Of a DNA stretch of 64,000 nucleotides, positions 1-10,300 are shown piece by piece. The notes below the pieces were generated by a model. That model did not search any database and had not been told where the DNA came from. It saw only the letters and a list, made by a program, of their open reading frames with translations. The position numbers were made by a program, and so were the translations under genes. The DNA comes from Rhynchopus sp. YZ270_cl-10. Taxonomy: Eukaryota > Euglenozoa > Diplonemea > Diplonemida > Diplonemidae. The stretch spans positions 992,001 to 1,056,000 of the forward strand of contig OZ037899.1 of assembly GCA_964035575.1 (NCBI GenBank), in the 5' to 3' direction. Every line of letters begins with the position of its first letter. The stretch's first letter is position 1.

Positions 1-164
1 ATGGGTCTGCGAGGACCGTGTCATCGTTCCAGACATTGTGCTCCCCATTCCCCTTCCCCTCTCCCCCCTTACATTTTCTCCAAATGTTTTTTTTTTTTCG
101 ATGGTTTTCCTTTTGCGAAGGGCACAGTCGTAGAGGTTCGCAGGTTATTCAGCTTCTTTCAAGA

Positions 165-194
165 ATGAATAAAGCACGAGAGGCTTAAGTTCAT
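165..194 (+). promoter_or_regulatory. AGAG-loop hairpin, copy 1
   Basis: AAGC and GCTT flank the loop ACGAGAG. After an A/A mismatch the stem continues with ATGAAT against A(G)TTCAT. An AATAAA overlaps the 5' arm. The R2 repeat starts four bases downstream. Confidence 0.55.
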
Positions 195-197
195 TTA

Positions 198-263
198 ATG
201 GTGCTTTCGGAAGTCGGTCAACGACCTGGCAGCGACCTGTCAATATCGACCCCTCCCGAGCAC
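198..263 (+). repeat. Dispersed structured repeat R2, copy A
   Basis: About 66 bp bounded by GGTGCT and AGCACC, which can pair, with an inner GGTC-AAC-GACC hairpin. A second copy lies at 30626-30696, with roughly 85 percent identity by eye and both boundary arms kept. It could be a small RNA, an untranslated-region element or a short mobile repeat; the sequence does not decide. Confidence 0.6.
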
Positions 264-1212
264 CATTTAAGCTTTTTTTTTTCGATTTTCCTTTTTATGG
301 GGTGTTTCTTTGTGTCTTTTTTGCACCAAACAAACACCCAAAAGCAGGCCGATTCTGCAACACAAACTAAGTGTCCAGAGTTTTGAGGGTTTTCACTACA
401 CTGAATGTGCGAAGTTGAGGGCGTGGGGTGCGGGGGCGAGTTTTTTTTTTTTTTAATCACCTTCCACCCTGACACTCTCATTTACGAGGCTTTTTGATTC
501 TATCTAGGTAGCGTACAGGGCTCTCTACAGCTTCAAACAGTTTTTTTTTTCCCTTCATTTTTCATGCTTTTTGTACACATTCTCTGTCAGAGCATAGCAT
601 TTTGTTGCAAAACGGAGTGCTGGGTAGTGTGCTGTGCAGGTGAAAGTGAAATGTGTATTTTTTTTTTTTTTTTTTTTTTTTTGTGAGGGTTATCTTCGTG
701 CATCCCCAAGGTGTGGTCAAAGCAAGAAAATGGGTGGCGGGGGTTAGTCGCTTTCCTTTTCTGCAGAAGGCCTATCAAAACAAGGTGTGCTAAATTTTTT
801 TTTTGTGTAAATTTAATATTTTCCTCTTCTCCTTCTCCTTCTCCACCCATACCCACCTTTCAAAAGATTTGGAAAAAAGTTGCTTTTTACTGGTTTTATA
901 CCTCCTCCCATTACACAATATAACCCACACACTCCTGACACCATTTTTAAAAAACAAAACAAAATGTCTTCCTCTTGTCCCAAAAGTGGTTCCTTTTTGT
1001 TACGGATAACATCATTGACAGGTGTGCAGGCACATCTTTCAATAATGTTCTCACAAAAAAAAAAGGTGTACAAAGGTAGATCGTTCTCTTCACAAATATT
1101 TTTTTCTCCCTCTCCCTCTCCCTATTCAGGGGAAAAAAAAAAACGATGTCTTTGTGTCCGTAAGGTACAAACCCTCATTCTTTTTTTTTCGAATGCCTTT
1201 TTGCGGAGTGCC

Positions 1213-1241
1213 AGTGCCTGCACCCCAGAGGCGTTTGCACT
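1213..1241 (+). promoter_or_regulatory. AGAG-loop hairpin, CCAGAGGCG subtype
   Basis: Outer arms AGTGC and GCACT pair perfectly around CCCCAGAGGCGTT. It is followed by ATCAACTTCGCTTT; a closely similar string follows the CUB/WD40 gene near 12440. Confidence 0.5.
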
Positions 1242-1577
1242 ATCAACTTCGCTTTCTTCTCGGGGGTTGGTGCACTTTGTCATTGGTGTTCCTCCATTAC
1301 CTTCATCCCTTTTTTTAAAAAGGAAATCTATTTTTTGTTCACAGCGTCGTTTTGTTATTACTTTGTAACACAAGTTGTGTTAAGGAGCTTTCTTCGTGTT
1401 TCTTCTGAAACTCTCTATGGCCCACAAAAAAAACACACACACATCCACCTCTAAAAAGATAGATCAAGAACAACTACTCGGATACGAAACACGCTTTTTT
1501 TTATTTCTTTTCAGTGCCTTTCATCCGCAGATAAACGGTGAGGTGTTAGCACTTTCAACTTCTCTTTTTTTGGGGGT

Positions 1578-1611
1578 CAGTTGCTTTGCGTCCCAGAGGC
1601 GTTTGTAACTG
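1578..1611 (+). promoter_or_regulatory. AGAG-loop hairpin with compensatory stem changes
   Basis: The outer stem is CAGTTGC/GTAACTG instead of the AGTGC/GCACT of sister copies, so both arms changed and pairing survived. The inner stem CGTC/GGCG encloses CCAGA. Confidence 0.55.
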
Positions 1612-1746
1612 TCAACTCCACTTTTCTTTCCCCCTCCCACCTTTTATTTCATCAATACACAAACCCCTCCCCACGAAAAAAAACACAATAAATAATCCCT
1701 CCCCCACTCCCCCCCCATTCCCACTACACAAAAACAAAAAAAAATC

Positions 1747-1807
1747 AGTGGAGCACACTCTAGGGTGGCTACACTAATACAACCAAGTTTTCAAAAAAAA
1801 AAAAAAA
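1747..1807 (+). repeat. Short A-tailed repeat, copy 1
   Basis: It begins AGTGGAGCACACTCTAGGG, runs through CTACACTAATA to CAAGTTTTC and ends in a run of about 14 A. Two more copies (33332-33392 plus, 57223-57300 minus) share head and tail but differ slightly in the middle. Conserved head plus oligo-A tail suggests a retroposed small RNA (SINE-like). No clear target duplication was seen. Confidence 0.6.
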
Positions 1808-1991
1808 CCCACCCCCCAAAAAAAAAAAAAACAACAAAAAAACACTAAAAACAATGACACCCCCTCTCTCCCATTTTTTTTCTTCTTTCTTTTCTCGCTT
1901 TTGGAAAGCAAAGCATCATGCTGAAGTAAGTTTCACCTTGAACGTCCTCAAAGTCCTCATCAAAACTGATAAATGGTGTAGATCAGTTGTC

Positions 1992-2720
1992 TCATGTCTT
2001 CAACCTCCTTGATGTCCCACCTTTTTCTTCAATATCCCTGAAATAGAAAGCGGCATTGCGTATGCACATCACAGTAGTGCGGTGGGCGCAACGCAAACAG
2101 TTCGCTCCTTCGTGCACTGTGGCAGAACTCGGAAATGTGCACCCCCGCTGCTGCCTCTGCCGGCTGCTCTGCCTCTCTGCCCTAGCCACCTCCACCTGCG
2201 CCCACTCGACGTCATGGGCATTGGCGGGGAAATCTGCCCGCGTGAGAGCCATATGCCGCTTCGTTGTTTTATGTATACTTTTAGAAGGCTCACTGTCCTT
2301 TGTTTAGAGGTTCTGCTTGAAGGCTCGTTTTATCTTGTCTCTTTTAAGAAGGCTTTTGCCTGCTTTGAGAAGGTTTGTAGTCCAGAAGGTCGTCTTCCCA
2401 GAAATGCGGAACATTTCTGCTGCATGGAACGTCCAGGAGGATAACGGATAGTCGTCCACTGTCAACAGCTCCTCGGCTCCTCGCACCTGATAAAATGAGT
2501 TAAATTCGTATGCGCCAGTTTGGCAGCATAGACACTGTCTTGTCTATGTTCTCCTCATCACCGATTTCCATCGGTTTCATGTTTTTTCTCCAGGAGATTT
2601 AATGTCAATGCCAATGTGGCCTTATCTGCTTAGAGAAATATGTCAGGCCCGTAGTTCACCTTTCTGTTCAGAACTCTGAACCGGACAAGCAGAAGTGAAT
2701 ATGTTTCTGTAGTGAATATC
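1992..2720 (-). pseudogene. Possible relic of a minus-strand gene
   Basis: This island is richer in GC than its surroundings. Its minus strand holds three short ORFs with plausible codon choice: one of about 86 codons (1992-2252), one of about 60 codons (2304-2486) and a piece reading MKPMEIGDEENIDK and onward near 2500-2590. They are in different frames and I could not join them with the GT-AG signals used elsewhere in the window. No family is recognised. It may be a decayed gene, exons of a gene with unusual introns, or chance. Confidence 0.2.
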
Positions 2721-2904
2721 TCTGTAAATTGAGAACAGCAAAAAATACTGACAATTGTGTTCAAAGCATTCCTAACACCCCACCCACCCCTCTTTTCCAA
2801 ACACAGAACTGTTGTGGCCCAACAGCCGCCACCCTTTCCCCCTTCTTCTTCTTTCCCTTTCTTTCTTTCCTCTCCTCCCCCCTTCCCCCTCCCTCTTGCC
2901 CACA

Positions 2905-5673
2905 ATGTACAGCAGCAGGAACACCTCCCCACGGCGTGCTGGGAGTTTTGCAGGCTCTATTGGTGTTGGTACCTTTCAGGGAAACTCCTTGGGGCAGGGC
3001 TCGCAGGCTGACCAGCTGGCGAGCCAAGCGGAGGCGTTGATCCGAGAGCTGCGTGGGAAGAATGCTGCGGCGACTGCAGGGCTCGGGGGTGTCCCGGTCA
3101 TAGCCTCTGAGAGGCTTGCGTCGGAGAGGGGCGAACGGAGGGCACAGAATGGAGGTCCACCTGTAGCTCACACCCCGCCGCCACAGCGTGAGGTGCCTTT
3201 GCAACAGTTGCATCATGTGAGTGTGCAACACCACCTGGATTCGGGTCTCATTTCTCCTCATACCTCCCCGGGGATGTTTACTCCTGTTTATGCTCCGGAT
3301 ATTGCACAGAGGGTGGTGGAGGAGGCGATAGTGGATGCGGCAGCGACGAAGGAGCGTGCTGTCGTCGATGCTGCGATTCGAGAGCAGGAGACCCTGCTTC
3401 CTCTCCTTGACGCGCAGAAGAAGGTCGAGCAGTTGACGCTCCAGCTTGACATTTCACTTCAGTCGCAAAAAACGTTGTCTCTCCGCCTTGAGGACACCAG
3501 AAAGCGGGCTGAAGAGGCTGAAGTGCGTTCTGAAGGGTGCTACAAATTGCAGTCCGACAACGAACTCCTGATGGGGCAGCTGTCCTGCCTTGTTGCTGCT
3601 TCTAATGGGAATAAGAATGTTGTTGATTTGATGGCAAAAGAAAAGCAGGAGCTGCTGGCGACCATCAAAGCACTCCAGGAAGAAGCGATTGAAGCCAGAG
3701 AGTCTGCGGCTCAGACCATTGAAGAGGCCGCGACCGCACAGCAGGCAGCCACCGAGGAGAGAGAAGCTGCCTTTGCGAAGGAGAAGGCAGCACTCTTGGA
3801 TGAACTGCAGGACCTGAGGAACACTGCCCGCGAGGACAGCAACCACCTACAGCAGCTCAAAGACAAAGTCGCGTCGTTGGAGAACAAACTCGACTCCGCT
3901 GCTTTAGACCTTTCCAACCAAAAGGGCGCGCACGACGACCAGATCTCCTCTCTCCGTGACGACGTTCGCAAGCAAATGGCCTTGACACAGGACGCACAAA
4001 AGACTGCGAGAGAAGCCGAAAACTGCCTCGAAGATCTGAAGAGACAGCTGTCCGACGCTACGAACGACGCGGAACAGCTGCGCAACGACATTGCCGGCCA
4101 TCTCGAAGTCGAAACCACTCTGAGAAGCGAAAAATCCGTTCTGGAGCGCCAGATCGCTCTGGGCGAAGCAGAAGCCTCCCGCCTCAAGAGCTTAGTCGCA
4201 TCCTTGGAGGCTCGACTGAAGACCGAGCAGGAGCTCTCCGACAAGAGGCTCAAAGAAGCTCAGGAGGCTGCAGACGAGATGCGCGCACAGCTCCACGAAC
4301 AGGTCAACGCCCTCCACCAGGCGAAGGCAGGCACCATGCGTGACCACGACGCAACCATCTCAGACCTTCAGAACCGCCTCTCCGCCGCCCTCCACGAACG
4401 CCAGGCGGCAGAGGCAAATTCTGCCGCATCTCTCATGGAGCTTGAAAAACAGCTGCAACAGCTTCAAAGCAAATACGACCTCGACATGGCAAAGGTGAAG
4501 CACGAAATCGGTCTCACCCACTCCGCTGAATTAGAGGAGCTCCGCCGAGGCTACGAAGCTGAGCTGGCTGGTCTCAAACTTAGCACCGAGCAGACCATCT
4601 CAGGGCTTAACCTTCGCAACGAAAAGCTCCTCAACGAAGCGGGAACAAACGGCAACACGACCATCACATTGAGACAGCAACTGGACATCGTCACCGCGAA
4701 CCTGAGGGAAGCAGAGCAGCTGAACCACACCCTCCGCGCGAACGCACAGCGCGACGTCTTCTCTGACGGCTGCCAAACCGACACCACAGAAATCACGACA
4801 AAACAGGTCCAAACGGACTTACCCGATGCTGCATTTGAGGAGGAGCTACGCACACACAGAACTGCCCTGGAGGAGCTGAAAAGACGGATGGCGGAGGAGG
4901 CGGGGATGAACTCACGCAGTCTCGATGAGGCTGATGCGTCGCGCCGTGCTGTGCAGGATGAGGTGCGGGAGAGGGAACGCCGTCTCCACGAGGTCACATC
5001 CGAACGCGACACCGCCCTCCAGGAGCTTGACGCACAACGCCGTGCTATTGAGCAGCTCCGCAGAGACCTCCAAGCCTCTGAGGTCCAAAGCGAAGACGGC
5101 CAACTCCTTGCAGAACGCATGCGTGCCAAAGAACGTCAAGCACAAAACCTCCTCGCAGAGATCGCAGCCCGCGACGCAGACCTCGAAGCGCAACGCCAAA
5201 CCGCAGACCAGCTCCGCCGTGACCTCAGTGAAGCGGAATCCCTCAAATCAGAGCTGGAACACCAGAAGGAGAAAACCGCGCGTCTCCACACCGAAGCAGA
5301 CCTGCAGCAAGAAAAGGTCCAGGAAAGCCTCGAACAGCTCCGTGAACTGCGTCTCAAGGTGACCTCATTGGAGAAGGAGTTGGAGGTCTGTAACAGTAAG
5401 GGCGGTGGTGGTGGTGGAGGTGGGGGTACGGTGGTGGCACGTCCAGAGTGGATTCCCCCACCCCCCCGCCAGTATGATTATTGCAATCCGTGCCCGCAAG
5501 GATACTCCCCAAATGGCGAAGCGCATGAAGGCTACTGCAACCCGCAGGAGACAGCAGGGTACTACCAGCAGCTCAACCCACCCCATGTAGAAGTGGAGGT
5601 AGTCTCGCAAACCGGTCCTCGTGTAGGTTATGAGTACGACCGGTCTGCCTCATATCTGAGAAGAGCGTACTGA
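2905..5673 (+). CDS. Long coiled-coil protein, about 922 residues
   Basis: Single-exon gene. I chose the ATG at 2905 (context CCCACAATG) because the open frame before it is only the C/T-rich leader, which would encode a low-complexity Pro/Leu/Ser tail. Residues 1-150 are Ser/Gly/Pro-rich and probably unstructured. From about 160 to 860 the protein is nearly continuous heptad-type coiled coil rich in Glu, Ala, Leu, Gln, Arg and Lys, with no globular break. A run of nine Gly follows, then a Pro/Tyr/Gly-rich tail of about 80 residues ending YLRRAY. There is no motor, nucleotide-binding or membrane segment. A structural role in the cytoskeleton, such as a basal body or fibre component, is inference from architecture and from the coiled-coil neighbours at 14.3 and 42.9 kb. 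The family is not recognised. Confidence 0.88.
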   Translation: MYSSRNTSPRRAGSFAGSIGVGTFQGNSLGQGSQADQLASQAEALIRELRGKNAAATAGLGGVPVIASERLASERGERRAQNGGPPVAHTPPPQREVPLQQLHHVSVQHHLDSGLISPHTSPGMFTPVYAPDIAQRVVEEAIVDAAATKERAVVDAAIREQETLLPLLDAQKKVEQLTLQLDISLQSQKTLSLRLEDTRKRAEEAEVRSEGCYKLQSDNELLMGQLSCLVAASNGNKNVVDLMAKEKQELLATIKALQEEAIEARESAAQTIEEAATAQQAATEEREAAFAKEKAALLDELQDLRNTAREDSNHLQQLKDKVASLENKLDSAALDLSNQKGAHDDQISSLRDDVRKQMALTQDAQKTAREAENCLEDLKRQLSDATNDAEQLRNDIAGHLEVETTLRSEKSVLERQIALGEAEASRLKSLVASLEARLKTEQELSDKRLKEAQEAADEMRAQLHEQVNALHQAKAGTMRDHDATISDLQNRLSAALHERQAAEANSAASLMELEKQLQQLQSKYDLDMAKVKHEIGLTHSAELEELRRGYEAELAGLKLSTEQTISGLNLRNEKLLNEAGTNGNTTITLRQQLDIVTANLREAEQLNHTLRANAQRDVFSDGCQTDTTEITTKQVQTDLPDAAFEEELRTHRTALEELKRRMAEEAGMNSRSLDEADASRRAVQDEVRERERRLHEVTSERDTALQELDAQRRAIEQLRRDLQASEVQSEDGQLLAERMRAKERQAQNLLAEIAARDADLEAQRQTADQLRRDLSEAESLKSELEHQKEKTARLHTEADLQQEKVQESLEQLRELRLKVTSLEKELEVCNSKGGGGGGGGGTVVARPEWIPPPPRQYDYCNPCPQGYSPNGEAHEGYCNPQETAGYYQQLNPPHVEVEVVSQTGPRVGYEYDRSASYLRRAY

Positions 5674-5731
5674 GGGGGGTATATTTTCAAGTTGTGGTCT
5701 CCACGTGGAGGGGGGAGAAAAAAAAAAGGAA

Positions 5732-5794
5732 AAAGTGGAGATTGCACAAACTGTGGCAACACAACCGAGGCAACAATACTACTCCAACAATTTA
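5732..5794 (+). repeat. Dispersed repeat R5, copy A
   Basis: About 60 bp starting GTGGAGATTGCACAAACTG, 60 bases past the stop of the coiled-coil gene. It is nearly identical to 37810-37873. In the other copy the ends GTGGAG and CTCCAC pair, so it may be a 3' untranslated-region element or a structured repeat. Confidence 0.55.
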
Positions 5795-5990
5795 TCAAAA
5801 AATTAAAAAGAGATGGATGGTTCATAATCGTAGAGGGAGAGGGGGTGTATTTGGGAATAGGTTGGTAGGGTAAGAATAAAAGGTAGGGATTTTTTTGTGA
5901 AACTGTCCGATCCCAGCATCCTTTTCAAAAAAAAAAAACAAAAAAAATCACTTTAAAAAGTGGGTCTGTGGAGACCCCTACAATTTCATA

Positions 5991-6338
5991 CATTGAAATC
6001 CAGAGAGAGTCTCCGAGAGTTTGGCAGAAAATCCCAAAAAAATAAACAAAACGCTCGGGAGAAGTTTTCAGAGAGTTTCTTTCTTCTTCTTCTTCTCTCA
6101 CTCACTCTCAGAGACATAGGTTACGAACGCGCGTTCGTGCCTTTGATGGCGTTTTTGGACGCGGTTTGAAAAAGGTACCCAGTACCCAGTCTCCAGTCTC
6201 CAGCACCAACTAAGGTGGATTTTTGGGATTTCAAAAACTCTAAGGAGGGTTTTTACCCCCACCGTGTTGGGTGACTGTAAATTGCTAAAACTCTCTCGCA
6301 CACCGTGAGAGTCTCCGAGACTCCCGGGGAGTTCAATG
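5991..6338. mobile_element. Possible small TIR element flanked by TA
   Basis: CATTGAAATCC at the left end is mirrored by GGAGTTCAATG at the right end, each next to a TA. Just inside, both ends carry AGTCTCCGAGA-type sequence. No ORF. The short imperfect inverted repeats make this a tentative Tc1/mariner-type MITE. Confidence 0.35.
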
Positions 6339-6367
6339 TACGAATTCTTTTGTCTTTTGTCTTTTGT

Positions 6368-6400
<33 letters not shown>

Positions 6401-6411
6401 CCAGGGGATTA

Positions 6412-6855
6412 CTGGGGGGGGGCCGAATAAACGAGGTAATTCGAATAAAGCACGTACGTCGAATAAAGCACGCATTTGGAAAATGGGTTTTTTGCTTTTT
6501 TTTGCGTCGAATAAAGCACGTACGTGTTTCATTCGCCTTTTTGAACTTTTCCTCTGTTGTGACAAGGTAGTTCATATTTTGTGAAAATTTAAGTCGCTGA
6601 AATTTTGTCCATTTTTCCGTATATCACCCACCACAAGCCGGGCTTGGCTCGGAAATGCAACAAAATCACCTCTTGGGCGGAAAAAAATCGGAAAATTTTT
6701 TGCGACTGGAAAAACTTTCCAAAAAGTTCAAAAAGGCGAATAAAGCACGTACGTGCTTTATTCGCCTTTTTGAACTTTTTTTTTTTTTAAACCTCAGAAT
6801 CTGAAGTGTAGGGACGCCTAATAAAACACGTACGTGCTTTATTCGACCCCCCCAG
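6412..6855. mobile_element. MITE with CTGGGGGGG termini and TA target site
   Basis: The ends are CTGGGGGGG...CGAATAAA and its inverse, TTTATTCGACCCCCCCAG, with TA directly outside each (6410-6411, 6856-6857). The interior is built from repeated GAATAAAGCACGTACGT units in both orientations. No coding capacity. A TA duplication and G-rich TIRs fit a non-autonomous Tc1/mariner-type element. Confidence 0.65.
6721..6780. repeat. Perfect 60-bp palindrome, no spacer
   Basis: The 30 bases from 6721 are exactly the reverse complement of the next 30. The centre is GCACGTACGTGC and the arms end AAAAAGTTC/GAACTTTTT. Half-palindromes of the same sequence lie at 6508-6545 and 6815-6847. Confidence 0.95.
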
Positions 6856-7186
6856 TAACACGCGAGAAGTTAGGTCATCTTGCCTGCTTTGGTCTTCCTT
6901 TGTTGTAAATTTTGTGTTTTTTTTTTTTTTTTTTTTTTGTGTGTTTTGTTCTTATTTGCTGTTTCCCTAGATTTTTTTTTTGTACCTTTTGTCGAATTCG
7001 TTTTGCTTTTTTTATTTGTGTGTTACGCTGGATAGAGAAGCTTGTCGTATCCCCAATCCTGATGCTCTTGAGAAAAAGAGAGAAGAGTAAGGGCTTGCTG
7101 CAGTCAATTGGGTGCCTCTTCAGTAGCACCTGCAACATTACTTCAGTTTGCATGTACACGATAGGTGCATTCATTTTTCAAGGTTC

Positions 7187-7296
7187 CCCGTTTGGAACAA
7201 GTTGTCACATAACTCTTGAACATTGCATTAAAAAAAGACGGGGTTGTATATTATTTAGTGGAAGGACCTCTTCTCATTCAGCACACAACAACAACA
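7187..7296 (+). promoter_or_regulatory. Upstream module shared with the kinesin gene, copy 1
   Basis: About 105 bp, including GTCACATAACTCTTGAACAT and AGTGGAAGGACCTCTTCTCA, recur almost unchanged at 14094-14195. This copy ends about 40 bases before the CUB/WD40 ATG. The two genes it precedes have no coding similarity, so the conserved part is probably promoter and/or 5' leader. Confidence 0.7.
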
Positions 7297-7334
7297 GCAC
7301 AACGACAGGTATTCTGCGGACACAACAAAAGACA

Positions 7335-10300
7335 ATGCTGCGTGCATGCTTGGCAGCGCTGCTGTGCGTAAGCACGGAGGCACACATCATGGCGGTGTGC
7401 TCTTCACAGTCAGAGGAGCAGCCTGGCTTCGTCACCCTCTGGTTTGGAACGTATCACTCATACACTGAGACGGACAGGACGTCTGTGCTCAAGGTAGTAG
7501 ACCCAGAGAGCGGTGCGCACCTCAGCACAACCGACTTTCAGTCCTGCAGGGCGACGAACAACAACAGAAATGTGGACGACATTGCGGACGTCTTGCAAAG
7601 CTCCTGCAGTCACATCTCCCTGTATCTGGACGGCGCACATCGCCAGGCCTTCCCCAACAACAGCAGCGTGGTGTGCTACCAATCAGGCACAACTGCCCGT
7701 CTCGGTGAGGTGAGGGCTGGCCACGATTCTCTTGAGGTGTGCTACCCCGAACGCGTTCTCGCCTCGTGGCATGCTGCAATTGTGAAGGTAGACAACGTTG
7801 GTGTGCACGAGGTGTGGATTGACGGCAGTCCCAGTAACGGTGCAGCACCACTCGCTGTGACGTCGAACTCAAACGAAGCACACATGCCTTGTGCGATGTC
7901 GAGCTCAGTGCACTGGAACCTGCCCCTCGCAGACCTGAACACACGTTGCTCGTCACCTCCTGCACACCTGCTTGACTACGTGCTGCCGGGTTACGACTGC
8001 AATAATTCTTACGTCGGACAAGTCTGCTCTGTGGAGTGCGAGCCTGGGTACGCAACACAGGGCTTTCTGCAGTGTCAAAGCGCAAACAGCACGAACGAGA
8101 CAGGCGAGGGCGAATGGTCGTCGTCGTTTGCCTGTGTGCCGTACGCTTCTGATGCGCCGCCCACACTTGCACCTGGTGTGAACTACGTATGTGAGGAGCA
8201 GAACGACCTGGGGGACAACGAGGCTGGGAACGTGAGCTTTCAGAACTACGACACATACCACACGGAGTGCTGGCACATTGAGTGTGACAAATATGTTGTG
8301 ATTTCGTTCTCCACCATGCAGCTGTACACCTACTCCTACCTGGACCTGTACACAGGGGAAGATTCTGGAAATGGAACAGACTTCACCTTGGAGAAGAGCT
8401 TCAGCAAGTACGACAGTCCCATGGATGTTGTGCTGAACGGTTCTGCATTTGTGCAGTTCAGAAGCACTTACTACAGCGGGTTGTCAAGACTTGAGTTCGA
8501 CTACGTGTGTGTGGATGCGACCACTCAAGCACCACCCACAGATGTGCCGGACACACGTGCACCTGGTGTGAACTACGTCTGTGACGAGCACAACGACCTG
8601 GGGGACCATGTGACTGGGAACGTGAGCTTTCAGAACTACGACAGCTACCACACGAAGTGCTGGCACATTGAGTGTGACAAGGATGTTGTGATTTCGTTCT
8701 CCACCATGCAGCTGTACAGGTACTCCTACCTGGACCTGTACACATCAGGGAAGGATTCTGGAAATGGAACAGACTTCACCTTGGAGAAGACCTTCAGCAA
8801 TTACGACAGTCCCATGGATGTTGTGCTGAAGGGTTCTGCATTTGTGCAGTTCAGAAGCACTTACTACCACGGGTTGTCATCAAGACTTGAGTTCGACTAC
8901 GTGTGTGTGGATGCAGTGCCCACTCAAGCACCACCTTCAGTTGCGCCGCCCACACGTGCACCTGGTGTGAACTACGTCTGTGAGGAGCACACCGACCTGA
9001 ACAATGCGACTGGGAACGCGAGCTTTCGGATTTTCCTCAAGCCCGGCGGATACTATACACGCACGAGGTGCTGGCATATTGCGTGTGACAAGGATGTTGT
9101 CATCTCGTTCTCCAACATGAATCTGTACTCCTTTTCCTACGTGGACGTGTACACATCAGGGAACGATTCTGGAAATGGAACAGACTTCACCTTGGAGAAG
9201 AGGTTCAACTATTACGACAGTCCCATGGATATGGTGGTGCACGGTTCTGCATTTGTGCAGGTGAGAAGCGATTACTACTACGCGCAGCTGAAAGTTGAGT
9301 TCAACTACGCGTGTGTGGATGTGGTGCCTACTCAAGCACCGCCCACAGATGCGCCGGACACACGTGCACCTGGCGTGCCCTTCGTCTGTGAGGAGCACAA
9401 CGATCTGGGGGACAACGAGGCTGGGCACGTGAGCTTTCAGAACGCCGACAAGTACCACTCGGAGTGCTGGCACATTGAGTGTGACAAGGATGTTGTGATT
9501 TCGTTCTCCACCATGCAGCTGTACACCTACTCCTACCTGGACCTGTACACAGGGGAAGATTCTGGAAATGGAACAGACTTCACCTTGGAGAAGAGCTTCA
9601 GCAAGTACGACAGTCCCATGGATGTGGTGCTGAAGGGTTCTGCATTTGTGCAGTTCAGAAGCACTTACTACACCAATTCAAGACTTGAGTTCAACTACGT
9701 GTGTGTGGATGCAGTGCCCACTCAAGCACCACCCACAGATGTGCCGGACACACGTGCACCTGGTGTGAACTACTTCTGTGAGGAGCACAACGACCTGGGG
9801 GACAACGAGGCTGGGAACGTGAGCTTTCAGAACTACGACAAGTCCCACACGGAGTGCTGGCACATTGAGTGTGACAAGGATGTTGTCATCTCGTTCTCCA
9901 CCATGCAGCTGAAAGTGTATTCCTACCTGGACCTGTACGCATCAGGGAAGGATTCTGGAAATGGAACAGACTTCACCTTGGAGAAGAGGTTTAACTATAC
10001 CGACAGTCCCATGGATGTTGTGCTGAAGGGTTCTGCATTTGTGCAGTTGAGAAGCTCTTCCCGCAGCGGGTGGTCAAGACTTGAGTTCAACTACGTGTGT
10101 GTGGATGCGACCACTCAAGCACCACCCACAGATGTGCCGGACACACGTGCACCTGGTGTGAGCTACGTCTGTGAGGAGCACAACGACCTGGGGGACCATG
10201 AGACTGGGAACGTGAGCTTTCAGAACTACGACAAGTACCACACGGAGTGCTGGCACATTGAGTGTGACAAGGATGTTGTCATCTCGTTCTCCACCATGCA

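Larger units (their letters stand above)
1..2904. other. Intergenic region, T-rich, no convincing plus-strand gene
   Basis: Poly-pyrimidine and poly-T stretches dominate, and no ORF has coding character on the plus strand. The stretch holds three copies of the AGAG-loop hairpin family (near 165, 1213 and 1578), one copy of a GGTGCT-bounded structured repeat (198-263), one copy of a short A-tailed repeat (1747-1807), and a GC-richer island around 2050-2720 with short minus-strand ORFs. The hairpins suggest that the 3' flank of a gene left of the window reaches in here, but this is inference. The last 100 bases are the C/T-rich leader of the next gene. Confidence 0.6.
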
